Source: Sclerotinia nivalis
Taxonomy: Eukaryota > Ascomycota > Leotiomycetes > Helotiales > Sclerotiniaceae
NCBI GenBank assembly: GCA_029531795.1
Contig: JAPEIS010000008.1
Location: forward strand, 1,674,001 to 1,738,000
DNA length: 64,000 nucleotides
Reading direction: 5' to 3'
The notes beneath the pieces are model-generated. The model saw only the letters and a list, made by a program, of their open reading frames with translations. It was not told where the DNA came from and searched no databases. Positions 10,561 through 22,476 of the stretch are shown here, piece after piece. The position numbers and the translations under genes are program-made. Positions within the stretch are counted from its first letter, which is position 1; each line of letters opens with the position of its first letter.

Positions 10561-11204
10561 TTTGTGAGAAGTGCGAGAATCCAACACGACTATAAGAAGT
10601 AGAAAGTGAGACTGTAAATGGATTTAGTGCTGGTTGCTTGATTGTATATAAAATCTTCCCTCGATAATGTTGCCCCGCGATAACTTTTTTACCCCCCACC
10701 AAACTTTTCTTAAGCGAATGAGTGTAAGGCTGAAGGTCTGGATCACTAGTAAATGCTCGGGCCACACATCAACTCCCGGTGAGCTCTCACGCTCTGTATA
10801 TTTTCACTATCCCCGGTGAGGTTTTGCTTATAACTCCCGGTGAGTTCTTTTACATTTTCAAAATTTCTCCATACTCTTTTTTTTTTTACCTCGATAGTTA
10901 CAGCTTCCTGCACGAGAGCTGAAGCTTGCTTGAGCTACAATCTCATCATTGAAATTTTTTGAATTGGTTGCTTAGATTTCCCGAGCGCTCAAGATATTTA
11001 TTTCTAGACGAATGTGAATTCTCCAATTGTAATTTATGCACTAGAAAAGTTTGATACATTAGATGTTCAATTAGTAGGTATCGTGAATATCGGTCAAAGA
11101 TCTTGTACTCTCTTACAATAGAATATTATTCAATACATGGGTATCATCTAAGATTTCGTGTCTTTTTACATTGCACTTCCTAATAATATTTAAAGCGTCT
11201 TCCC
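10561..11204. other. TSR4 promoter and UTP22 3' flank
   Basis: This is 644 bp between two minus-strand genes. It carries three copies of CCCGGTGAG at 10775-10844 and an A/T run at about 10877. Frames are short and broken. Confidence 0.5.
10775..10844. repeat. Three direct copies of CCCGGTGAG upstream of TSR4
   Basis: Copies lie at 10775-10783, 10812-10820 and 10836-10844, about 215-285 bp upstream of the TSR4 ATG. The first and third share the longer form ACTCCCGGTGAG. The spacing and orientation fit a repeated regulator site, which is inference; on the transcribed strand each copy reads CTCACCGGG. Confidence 0.6.
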
Positions 11205-14200
11205 TCAATGAATTTCTATCCTCGAGACCATGTCACCTCCCAAACGAGCAATCTCTGCCAATATCGCAGACTTATTGATTTCGACATTTTTTGCCTCTTC
11301 CTCCTCCCCACCTCTTTCTTCCAATGGCTTCGCCGCATATGCCAAGTTCACCTTGAACGCTCTTGGAACTGTCGTCTGCGGAATCCATAGCCCTCCAATG
11401 TGTGACATATCTGATGCACCACGGAAGAAGACTATGCTTCCATTATATAGATTCACTAGTTCTTCGCTGAACATTTGAAGGGGTCGATAGTCGACTTGAT
11501 CAATACTCAATTCGGACTGCACTTCAAGGTTCTTGAACCGATGTGAATCCTTTGTCTTCGAGATACCAGTAGCCTTAGGGTTTAAATGAATGACAAAGTT
11601 ATAGTCATTAGTGGACGTAGCAAATAGTGATCTGGTATCCAAATCTAAGCTTTGGTCCTTGACGGCTTTACAAGCTGATCGCGCAAGCGCCGTCATTCGC
11701 GCGGCTACCATTTTTGATGGCCCATTGTCAGTGAAAGCGGTTCCCGTTGTATCATGATTTGATGCTGCAAATAAAACGGTGCGATTCATGCCTGGATCAA
11801 TTTTCCGCCATGCCTCAAGCCTTGTATTTATGGTGGAAACATCTTTGTCTGTCATTGTACCGGTGAAGTCTACGATAAGAGGGGTTGATCGCCAATCCCA
11901 CTTCGAAATAAAAAGTAAGGTTCGCAAAAATCCAGACATAGCACTCGATGGTGCCTTCCAGGGATAAGGTTGTAAGAAGACTCGAACTGCCAAAAGCTCG
12001 ATAAGCTCGTCGCTAATATGGCTAGAAAGCATGTGGCGATCGAACCATTTTTTAACAAGACGAATGGTTGGTGATAGAAGAGGGAATCGAGTACAATGGG
12101 TTGATATCGACTGCGTGTGCAATGGGAGCTGGATATTGAAGCGTTTATAGATAGAAAGTGCTGAAACTGCATCTTCTCGTGATCGATTATCACTGGACTT
12201 ATCCTTGATCTGACGCTCGAGAAGTGTTTGTTCTCGTTCATTGTGAATTCGAAGACGAAATGTGGCGCCCGATGGATAGAATACATCCAAGAAAGCACAG
12301 TTTTGGAGTGGTTGATCCTCATTCTCTATGCCGAGCCTTGTTGTGATGCTGTCATTGGACTCAGCCAAAAGCTCGCCAATCTTGAGGAGGAAGGCGATTT
12401 TAGTTCTTTGAATGGCAACAACGTCATCTGGCCATCTACCAGATCCCTCGAATTGAACCAGCACATCTGCTGGGGTATGCAGAGGCTGTCGCGGTGCAAA
12501 CAATGGAAGTCCAATCGACGAAGATCGCAGTTGAGGATCCACTGCAGAAAGTTGTTTCAATTGTAACGGTAAACTCTCCATATCCCTAATATCTTTTTCA
12601 AAAGAATTGTATGCCTGTCTGAGGACCTCGAAGGCTGTAGGGCTACTTCCGTACGAAGGCAGTATTTTCTCGAAACCCTCACCAATGAAGCTCAATCTTT
12701 TGCTTACCTCAGCTCCAAAGTGTCGCTTCGTAAGATAAGTGACGATGTCCTCAAAAACAGAATAAGTTGAGCCTGGTGACCATACTAAACTCTCAAGGAT
12801 ACTTCCGTCTTTGAAACGTCTTAGCTCGGCCTTCTCACCCCAGAACTTCTGGAATTTGGCTGCTTTTTTCTTATCTTCCGCTGGCGGACCATGGTCAACT
12901 AAACGACTGATATTTGCTGGGTCAAAAAGAACAGCAAGATTCAAAGTCTGGTCATTATTTACCGAGGCCCCCGAGTTTTTTATTGACCAAGGGCTTGTTT
13001 CGATACCTTTGATATCCAATAGTTTGACCCTATCGGACAAGCCCTCCTTTAAGGTAGCGAACACACGATTCGCGAAGGTGGTAGTATGAATCTTATGATC
13101 ACAACTAAACAGATCATCTTTTTCGACGGGTATAGGAATGTTCACGACGCAGTCGTACTTCTGCAGAATCTGATCGGCCTTTGTGATGAACGTCGCTTCG
13201 AATTGGTCAAAAGTAGAGTCATTGAGCATCGTTAATGAAGTTTTTGCTTCATCACGTAGTAATTCGTAAGAAAATGGAGTCATTCTGTATAGAATGTTGA
13301 CACCTCGGGGGCCATCGTAGAACATTGGCACGTCAGATCTTGCAGCTTGGAAATCTGATGCCTCGTAAAGCATTGGCTTTTTGGCTAGATCAGTAGTCGA
13401 TAAATACTGTACCACAGCCTTGAACATTTGGTAACTGCTATATCCAGGGGATAAAAGGCTATGTCCTCTGGGGCCACCTCCCTTCAACAGCAGAGCTGTC
13501 AGGGCTGCCCATTCAAAGTGTCCGATCCCTCCCTGAGATATAACACTGCCAAAACCCCTCTGTCGTAGCCAAATTCTGCCAAGTAGACACGCATCTTTGA
13601 AACCTTCGGATGTCTTGGATGCATTATGTAGAAGCTGCAGGTACGATTCAAAGTTACAATCCGCGCTCAACGACGAATTGTAGAATGGTGAGGGTTCCGC
13701 GGCAGTAGCGTCATTACCTGCTCCCTCCTTGGGGCGAATGGAGTTCTTCGTAGGGCGTAGCTTGGCTTCGGCAAAGAAACCTCGAGGAGCAGCAGGTATG
13801 ATATGAACCTCAAATCGAGAATTTGTATCGATCTTTTTGTTAGCTTTCCATCGAGCTACTAAAATCGGATGTAGGCTGTTTCCGTTCAAAAATTCATATT
13901 CCAAAGTCAAATCCGGGATTGAAGTATGAAGCCCAGCTGCTATTGTTGCCAAATAGTACGCTCTCTTGTAAAAGTACCTATAATTAAGGTGGTCTTTCTC
14001 TTGGAAAACTGACTTAGGCATGTTCACAATCATATCGACACACAAAGGCCTTTCAGACTTAACCATAGTCCCCAATGCATAACTCCCGACAACGTTGATT
14101 CCGGATGGTTTCGAATATATAAGTTTGTAGGCGGCATTATTATCGGGTTTAGGATCAGGAAAGGGAATGGCAATTTTGTGAGTTTTGGAGAACAATTTGA

Positions 14201-14641
14201 TGGCATCAGGTATCTATACATCATATATCAGCGACTGGCATAGATAGACCAAAGGTTCAAGACAGAGCTCACAGGGAGGGGTTCCCGATCTTCGATGCCT
14301 TCAATTACGTTCTTAAGCTGATGTAATGCGGATTTTATTCCGGCAGCGCGCTTCTCGTAGTTTGGTCGCACTTCGTTCAACAGCTCGTCTATTTGAAGTT
14401 TGAACATACTTGACTTATAAAGACCGCCCGCATATAACGCGGTGTCTTGATCATCATGTCGTCGTTTTGCTGGTGGATGTTTCGGTTTCGATTGAATCGC
14501 ATCTACATCGTCTGATGAACTCTCTTCATCTGCGGAAGCATCCTCAGTTTCGCTGTTGTCTATCTGTGGTTTTTGAGATTGCGGCGCCTCATCGTCACTT
14601 GTATGTTCCAACTTGCGTCGTTTTATTGTGAGAGGAGCCAT
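11205..14641 (-). CDS. UTP22: SSU processome subunit Utp22 (NOL6/NRAP)
   Basis: Exons are 14641-14273 and 14213-11205 (1125 aa). The 59-nt intron has donor GTGAGC and acceptor TATAG, and joins EPLP to IPDAIKLF in frame. The protein is the U3 snoRNP/UTP-C component that works with Rrp7 in 18S rRNA processing in the nucleolus. It opens with a basic KRRK signal and an acidic Ser/Asp/Glu stretch (about residues 14-45). NRAP nucleotidyltransferase-like and helical repeats follow, recognisable by INVVGSYALGTMVKSE, HLNYRYFYKRAYYLA, LARSACKAVK and the ending QTTVPRAFKVNLAYAAKP. The length matches NOL6 (about 1,150) and yeast Utp22 (about 1,240). The start lies 272 bp from the divergent STR2 start. 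Confidence 0.95.
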
Positions 14642-14913
14642 TCTGGTAATTATTGTTGTTGAGCGAATCTTATCAGCCTTCTCTCCAAAAATTATATTTT
14701 TCAGAAAAAGTTGCGAAATGTCTTAGCCATTCATACGCTATATTTAAGCTTAATTTTTAGAGTCCCCTGATCCTGGACGCCGATAGCGGATAAGACACTT
14801 TGGATTGCAGAATTATTACAAATGGGGATTCTTAAAGTAAATTTACAAAACGGGCTTTCTACACTTATGATATATTTCACCATAACCAAATTTTCTCTAG
14901 ATCAAAACTCAAA
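14642..14913. promoter_or_regulatory. Shared UTP22/STR2 divergent promoter
   Basis: Only 272 bp separate the two outward-facing start codons, so both promoters and leaders must fit here. The DNA is AT-rich with A/T runs (about 14690-14710). No specific factor site could be assigned with confidence. Confidence 0.6.
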
Positions 14914-16895
14914 ATGTCTGTCATCGAACTTGGAGAGTCCGTACCTGCCTTGACACCACATGTACGTACCCCGAATTTTATTGTAGCTGGGAAAAAGAGC
15001 GAGAAACTCTTTGTTGTGACTCAGTTGATATAATTTATTTGTCTAATACTTTCTTAGGCCACGAGTGTTTCATTGCCAACATGGAAAGACAATGTTGGTT
15101 ACGAAGAGGGTGACCAAAGGGTTGTGGGCAAAATGACCACTGGATATCCTCGGTCAGTTTATTTTAAGCTCCTCAACTCTCTTCAATTACTTTAATCTGA
15201 CTGATGTCCGTCTCGTGACTCAGATTCTTCATTCACAAACTTATTGTTGCATTTGCCGATGACATTGTTAAAGCATTTGGTAGTCAGAATGAACAGGCAA
15301 TGCTCTTTCCATCGGCCAAGACTGCTAGGAGTTGTGTAGCGTTTATGCTTTCGAGAGATAAGTCCATATCTCTAAATCAACTCACCGTGATCGATTTGGT
15401 CCTTGAGCGTAATCAAGCATCATCGGGAGTCCTCACTAAGATTTCTCCTTCGATCTCTGCTGTTTTGTTTGCCAAAGAGTTGTTCCCGGTCGCGAAGCAA
15501 TACTGGCAGCATTCTGGAGATGGTGTCTCGAGCAGAAGGGCTGAATTTTGCCACACGTTGTTCCAAGAAGGATTACTAGTGAAGAAGACAAACCCACCAA
15601 GTCCTCAGAATGGTGACAAGTTGTGCAAAGGTCCTAGAAGATACCAGAAAGGCTCCATAGACAAGACACCTAGAAGTCAAAACGGCTCGAAAGCAGGCGA
15701 TGGCCATAATTCCCCTATCTCGTCGATAAACTCCGAGGCTCGGGAAAGTTCGCAGTTTCTAGAGGAACGCTTTGGCCGAAATCTGGACGTTTCTTTTGTG
15801 GACAATGCAAGATCTGCGATTCGCCGTCGGATTACAGGTTCCTTGGTTGGTGAAGTCGATTTGTCCGAGACCCCGAGCACAGACATGACCTCCAATATGC
15901 GTGGAGTCGCTGAGCTTTCAGAGGATGATGTTTACCTTTATCCTTGCGGCATGAACTCAATTTTCAATGCCCACCAGATGCTGTTAAAAACCAGGGGCTC
16001 TTTAAAAACCATATCTTTCGGCTTCCCGTACGTCGATACTCTTAAGATTCTGGAAAAGTTTGGCCCTGGTTGCACCTTTTACGGCAACGGTTCCTCTGAA
16101 GATTTAGATGATTTGGAAAGAAGATTGAAAGCAGGAGAAAGATATCTCGCACTATTTTGTGAATTTCCAGGGAACCCGATGCTGAATTGTCCGGATCTAA
16201 AACGAATCCGGGTGCTGGCCGACAAATACGACTTCGCCGTGGTGGTTGATGAGACTATTGGAAATTTTATTAATGTTCATGTTCTACCATACGCGGACAT
16301 AGTCGTAAGCAGTCTTACGAAAATATTCTCGGGAGAATGCAACGTCATGGGCGGAAGTGCCATCTTCAATACTAGTGGAAAATACTATCAATCCTTGAAA
16401 GCCGTAGCTAGAACAGAGTACGAAGATAACTACTGGGCCGAAGATGTTATGTTCATGGAACGGAATAGCCGACACTTTGTATCTCGAATTGAAAAGATCA
16501 ACGACAACGCCGAGGTCATCTGCGATATCCTTCGATCCCATCCCTTGGTAAAGTCCGTTTACTACCCTAAATACAACGCGTCTAGAACTTTCTACGATGA
16601 TTGTCGTACACCGAATGGAGGTTATGGTGGACTTCTTTCATTCACATTTAAGGAAATGCCTCAAGCGGTTGCATTTTATGATAAGATCGAAACTGCAAAA
16701 GGTCCAAGTCTGGGAACTAACTTCACATTGACTTCACCCTATGTAATCTTAGCCCATTACCTGGAACTGGATTGGGCAGCACAATTTGGAGTACCTGCGG
16801 AACTCATTCGTATTAGTGTCGGTCTTGAGGATGCCAGTGATTTGAAAGAGAGATTTGCAATGGCATTGAAAGCTGCGGAAGATTCAACTTCTTGA
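14914..16895 (+). CDS. STR2: Cystathionine gamma-synthase
   Basis: Exons are 14914-14961, 15058-15152 and 15224-16895 (604 aa). The joins give [17 protein letters not shown] and TTGYPR-FFIHKL, typical for fungal cystathionine gamma-synthase. It condenses an O-acylhomoserine with cysteine to cystathionine in methionine synthesis, using pyridoxal phosphate. The Cys/Met-metabolism PLP domain occupies roughly 225-600; the Schiff-base lysine lies in [16 protein letters not shown] at about residue 414, and VVDETIGNF holds the cofactor Asp. A polar linker at about 130-190 interrupts the N-terminal region, as usual in the long fungal forms. Splice sites are GTACGT/TTAG and GTCAGT/TCAG. It is divergent from UTP22. 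Confidence 0.93.
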
Positions 16896-17486
16896 TCATA
16901 TGTAGCATCATTGAAGCTTAGCCTGCGATGCATTTGGAAGGCGTTCGTTTTCAATAGTTTTTGTGAGCCCATTCGTCAACGAAAGATATATAGATAGAAC
17001 AGCCTGGAAATAGAAGCTCTGAGTTGATGCGATGGATGAATAAAAATTTACCATAGCAATGATTAGTACATCAGTGATTATTGAAGAATTGTGATTTTTA
17101 AAAAAGGAAATTAGTTACCGTGAAGAAAGTACGATGTGGCATGCCCACGCTAAGTTGGAGAACTAACAACCTGGAAGCCTTTGTTTGTCTGGGTATATTA
17201 GAACAACTTCAAAGCATTAATAAGTAGGCATCGATAATTTCGACGAAAGAATCAATAGAATTTGTACGCTGTACATATTGATATTGACGTTCTGTTATCA
17301 TTCAACGGGTAGTTCGAGATATACCAGTTGGGAAGCTTACTAGGTAAATTCACTGCGGCGATTGTGGCTGATCAGGTGCCCTCGCGCGTCTGTACTCCGT
17401 AATCTTCGCCGCGTCACCACCAGACGACCAACTCAATTTATTCGCGATTTGATCCCAATTTTTCGTCGGTGTAATCGAACAGCAAT
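16896..17486. other. Intergenic between STR2 and SMC6
   Basis: This is 590 bp in tandem orientation and contains the STR2 3' flank and SMC6 promoter. No gene or repeat was recognised. Confidence 0.5.
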
Positions 17487-20400
17487 ATGGCTCCCCTAAA
17501 ACGTGTAAGACACGAAGACGGGGATGTTATTGCAACTGAGAGCACAAGCTCAGCCCTACGTCATGACAGTGTAAGTTATTTACTTTCGAATACTTACCAC
17601 TAGCCTTTCGCGCTTTTGGCCATTGGCAGACGTCGTCTACCTTCAACCATACCTGCAAACTATTCTTTTATGCAACAGATGCTAATGCTTTATTCTAGCA
17701 ACGAAAACGCGCCAAATTCTCGAATGGTCAATCCTCCTCGAGATCTTTACAACGCCCCGAAGACAGCTCTTCTTCTTCCGAAGATAGCAGCGATGATGGT
17801 AACAACAACGATGACGCGAACGAGGATGACGATGATGAAGAAGTGGTCCACCCTCCCGGAACTCAGTATGAAATACTTCGTGATGCTGGATTCAAACATT
17901 TGGAACACGCAGATGATGACGATCGCATTGCTACGCAGCAATTCCTTGCCAAAAATCAGATGATTGGTGACAACCACGCTGCCGATAATTCCATCATAGA
18001 AGAAATTCAATGCATGAACTTCATGAACCATGAGAACCTCAAAGTTGTGTTAGGTCCACTCATCAATTTCGTTGTTGGAGAAAATGGAGCTGGGAAGAGT
18101 GCAGTTTTGACTGGCATCACACTATGTTTGGGAGGAAAGCCTAGTGCTACGAATCGTGGAAGTAGTATGAAAAGCCTGATCAAAACAGGAACTGATCGAG
18201 GGATTCTTGTTGTCAAATTAAAGAATCAGGGCCCGGACGCCTATCAGCCGGAAATATATGGAAAGTCGATCACTGTCGAACGACATTTCTCGAGGACGGG
18301 TGGTAGCAGCTACAAATTGAAGAACGCAGCCGGTACCGTTATTTCTACCAAGAAGGGTGATATGGACGATATCGTGGAGTATTTCCAACTTCAAGTCGAT
18401 AACCCAATGAATATTCTTACTCAAGACGAGGCGAAAAGTTTCATCACAAACTCCACACCATCGCAGAAGTTCGACTTTTTCAGGAAAGGTACACAACTTG
18501 AACAACTTGACAATGATTACAAGCTTGTTTCCGAAAGCTGTGATCAGATCGAAGCTATTCTTGAAGACAGCATCGATGACCTTAAGGCGTTGGAAAAACA
18601 GGATGAGGATGCGGAGGCGAAGAAGAAGATTTATGATCAGCATCAGGATATGAGAGTGGAGAGAAGACTTCTCAGAAACCAATTGACATGGTGCCAGGTT
18701 GACGAGCAAGAGAGTGAGCTGGAGGAGCGCAAAAGGACAGTCCTGGACACACAGCGAAAAGTTGAGGAAAAGGAAACGATTGTGGACGAGAAAGACCGAG
18801 CTTATCAGGTACTTGATTCCTCAGTAGAACGAGCTCTTGAAAAGGCGAAAATTCTTGGAGATGAGCTTGCTCCAATGAAAGAAGAAGAGCAAGAAGCCAA
18901 ATCAAAGGCCGAGGAGGCAGATTCGGAGATTAAAAGACTTCACCAGGAACACAAGGATAGTCAAGCAGAGCTCAAACAAGCGAAGACAAAAGCTCATAGC
19001 ATACAAGTGGAAATTGATGCCGAGCAGCAGCGCATAGAGGATGCCAATGGCGGATCTCTCAACCGAAAATTCGCAGAAATTGAATCAGCCAAGATTGAAA
19101 CTGTGCAAGCTAGAGCCGAACTAGAGAGAAGCCACGGAGAGCTGCAGAGATTGACAGAGCAGAGTCAGCTTTCTAGGAGTGCACTTGAAAAAGAGCAAGG
19201 TCCTTGGGCTGCGAAGAAAAAGGAAGTGGAGAACTGTAGAAACAGACTGAGAGAAATGCAAAACGAACGCCCGGATCCGATGCGTGGCTTTGACCGCAAA
19301 GTGCCAGAGCTGCTCCGGAAGATACAGCAAGATCGAGGATTTATTCATAAGCCTGTCGGTCCTATTGGTCTCCATGTGAAACTTCGCGATCCCAAGTGGT
19401 CTGATATTCTCGAGGTGACTATTGGCAGTGCTTTGAACGGTTTTGTCGTTACCAACAAATCGGACCAGGTCAGATTACAGAAGATGGTATCTGCAATGAG
19501 CATACCCCGGACTCAAATCTACATTACGAATCCCCAGCCCATTGATACCACAAACAACGAACCCGATCAACATTTCATGACTATCTTGAGAATGTTGGAT
19601 ATCGACAGTGAGATAGTGAGAAACACATTGATCATAAACCAAGCGATAGAGCAAGTATTATTGGTCGACGATCTGAAGGAAGCAGGACGGATAATGGAAC
19701 CTAGGTCCAAGCCAGCGCATATTAGACATTGCTACACTCCCAATCCACAAAGAAGAGGCTGGGGTATTCGATTGTACTTGAATGGCCCCAATTATCAAAA
19801 TAGTGCACAGGAGTTCGTCAGACCCTACGGGTATCCACCTCGCATGAATACTGATGGTGAACGCCGTATCGTCTTACAACAGGAAACTTTGAAGCAGTTT
19901 CAAGAGGAAGAGTCGAGGCTTGCAAACAATTGCCGCAAATTACAACATCGTGCTCAAGAGGCAGAGAGGGCAATCCAACAGCACAAGGTCGCCCAAGGCA
20001 AATTGAAGATTCGTGTACAGAAGGCCGAAGAACGTGTCGAGTCACTGGAAACTGAACTTAGCAACCTTAACATAGAGGATGGGTTTTTGGACTCGCTCAA
20101 GAGACAGTTAGAGGAAGCGAACGGTCACGTAGCACATTACGAAAACGCTTATGGCGCTACTGGCCTTGCAAGGGCGGAGTACAACACAAAGGCTCTTGAA
20201 CAAAAGAACACCTACAAAGCTGCTAAAAAACGTGTTGAGAATCATGAGAAGCTGATTGCCGATGCAAATCAGAAGGTCAAAGCTAAAGAACAGGCACGTA
20301 TCATAGCCCTGGGAGAAAAGAACACCGCTATTGCGCAAGTTGATGCATACAAGGATATGAAGAAAGAAGCAGAATCTAAGCTTGCGGAAACAGAAACTCG

Positions 20401-21249
20401 AGTGGAAGAATACATTGCAGCGGCAACACAAATATGTGCCAGGATTCCAGTACCACCAAACGAAACTAGAGCCAGTCTTGAGGCGAAGTACAAGAGCATC
20501 ACAGATCAATTACAGCAGTATAGTAGGAGACTTGGTGTCACAGAGCAAGAAATTATAGATAACTATGTAAAGGCCAAAGAGCTGTTGAAAAGTTTCAAGT
20601 CACGCCGCAAACACATGGAAGAAACGCTACGACTACTCAAGTATAGTTTCTCAATGCGTATGAAGCAATTCCGCAATTTCCAAAGAAGCATTTCAGCCAG
20701 ATCTCGTATCAACTTCAATTATTTGCTGAGCGAAAGAGCTTTTAGGGGAAGACTTGTGATTGATCACAAGGCTAGATTATTGGATGTCCATGTCGAACCA
20801 GATGAGACAAGTAATAACAAGAAGGGCCGACAAACCAAAACACTTTCGGGAGGAGAAAAATCATTCTCGTCCATCTGTCTACTTCTATCCCTTTGGGAGG
20901 CTATGGGTGCCCCTCTTCGTTGTTTGGATGAATTTGACGTTTTCATGGATGATGTTAATCGGGACGTGAGCACCAAGATGATCGTAAGTTACAACAAACC
21001 CTCCTCACGATTCGGTATATACTAACGAGTTGATAGATCAGCGCTGCTCGACGCGCAGTTGGTAGACAATTTATCCTGATTACACCCAAAGCTCTGGGGG
21101 CTGGCATCGAGTTTAATGATGATGTGAAAATTCACAAGTAAGTCATTCCTTTGCCTAGTAACCAGATCGCGTTACTGACATACAACAGACTTAAAGCTCC
21201 GAGAGATAGAAATCAAAGATCTATTCCAGAGATGATAGGTAGGACCTGA
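17487..21249 (+). CDS. SMC6: SMC6, ATPase subunit of the Smc5/6 complex
   Basis: Exons are 17487-17570, 17699-20983, 21037-21137 and 21189-21249 (1176 aa). It is one of the two SMC ATPases of the Smc5/6 complex, needed for recombinational repair and chromosome segregation in the nucleus. An acidic N-terminal tail precedes the head; Walker A is VVGENGAGKSA at about residues 153-163. Two long coiled coils flank a hinge at about residues 490-660 (GPIGLHVKLRDPKW, IGSALNGFVVTN). The C-terminal head has the signature TLSGGEKSF and Walker B CLDEFDVFMDDVNR, and the last two exons supply ARRAVGRQFILITP. Intron 2 has a perfect TACTAAC branch site. It is convergent with COQ9, 294 bp stop to stop. Confidence 0.96.
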
Positions 21250-21543
21250 ACGAAGATTTGTACCATTATTTTGTTCACTTTGAAGGGGCGCTGGAGTGGG
21301 AAAATCAGGATCTGTAACTTTATTTTGGGAAAGTTCTGGTGCTATGTCTTACGACAGTTATGGCGTTTATGGTGTACTGGTCTTTGAGCCAGGTATGGTA
21401 TTGATCATATGGTTGCTCGGGGTGGCAACTTTGATATAAAAGTACATGAGTATGAATATATGACCTTATTAATCTTTATCCTTCTCCTATCATTTAATTG
21501 CATGTGAAATGAATGTGTATTCACCTATTGGATAAATCACCCA

Positions 21544-22476
21544 CTAAACCCTAAACCCCTTACTCCTCAAAGCATTAATCCCCGCCATCGCCGTAAAACC
21601 CACCCATTGACCAATCCCCCCCACAAGTCCTCCCAAGACCTGCGAGTCCCGAAACCTCCTATCTAAAAACTCTCGCGTATCTCTAAACCCCTCGGATCTA
21701 TCCGTCGTCATGTATAATTCGGTAGCGGCGTAGATGGTGGAGAGCGAGGCTCGCTTCGTGTACCAGGAGCTATCGACTGCGGTGTCGCCGGACAGAAACC
21801 AGATTTCGTCTGAGAGGGAATGGAGTTCGCGGAGGGAGGTGGGGAGATTGGTGGGGAGGGTGAGGAGGGTTTGGGCCTGGGGGATAGGGGTTAGTTGGGT
21901 GTAGTTATGTATGGGGTTTGAGTGTAGGGATTATGGGATTGTGAAGTTAATTGGTGATGAGTTTTGAGTTTCCTTGTGGAATATCATGATAGTATAAAAT
22001 AAGGAAGGAAAACGAACCTCCTGCCATTTGTGAATCACATCTTTGTTTCCCATTAGTCTCTCCCACGTTAAAGCCTTAACTCTCTTTCCCACGCCCTTCG
22101 GTAGTTCCCCTCCTTCAGTTTCTGGTGGCGGAGCAATAAGCTCGGTGTGATTTTTCAAAGCTATTCTTTGCGTGTACAGATGATAGTGTACTAAACTGAA
22201 TGCCCCCTTGGGAAACAGATTTGTGGCGGCAGGTATATAGCCGACATCTTGGGCGCCGAGAGAAAGGGTGTTGAGGGTGAAGCCGTGGGTAGGTATATGT
22301 GGGAGGGAGGCGCGGAGTATGCTTGTTTCGGTGGGTGGAAAGGGAGAGTCTGAGGAAGAGGGGCGGTCGTATGAATGGTAAGATTTGGCGGAAATAGAAG
22401 CTTTGGTTGCGCGATTGTATTGCTGGGCGAGAGGCCGTAGATGGCGGGGCATAAGTCTAATTGTGGGCAATGACAT
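21544..22476 (-). CDS. COQ9: Ubiquinone biosynthesis protein COQ9
   Basis: Exons are 22476-22018 and 21876-21544 (263 aa). COQ9 is a mitochondrial lipid-binding protein of the coenzyme Q synthome that presents substrate to the hydroxylase Coq7. The Arg-rich N-terminus (about residues 1-30, RLMPRHLRPLAQQYNR) looks like a matrix-targeting sequence. The TetR-like fold follows, and the family signature is formed across the splice: HKWQE-AQTLLTLP, then DEIWFLSGDTAVDSSWYTKR. A C-terminal Gly-rich amphipathic helix (VLGGLVGGIGQWVGF) fits the known membrane-anchor helix. The donor is the non-consensus GTTCGT with acceptor CCCCAG. The protein ends GFRV; the telomere-like CCCTAAA bases there are coding. 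Confidence 0.93.

Noticed and set aside
21541..21560. Telomere-like CCCTAAA units
   Set aside because: They encode the C-terminal GFRV and stop of COQ9 on the minus strand; only two units occur, with no array.
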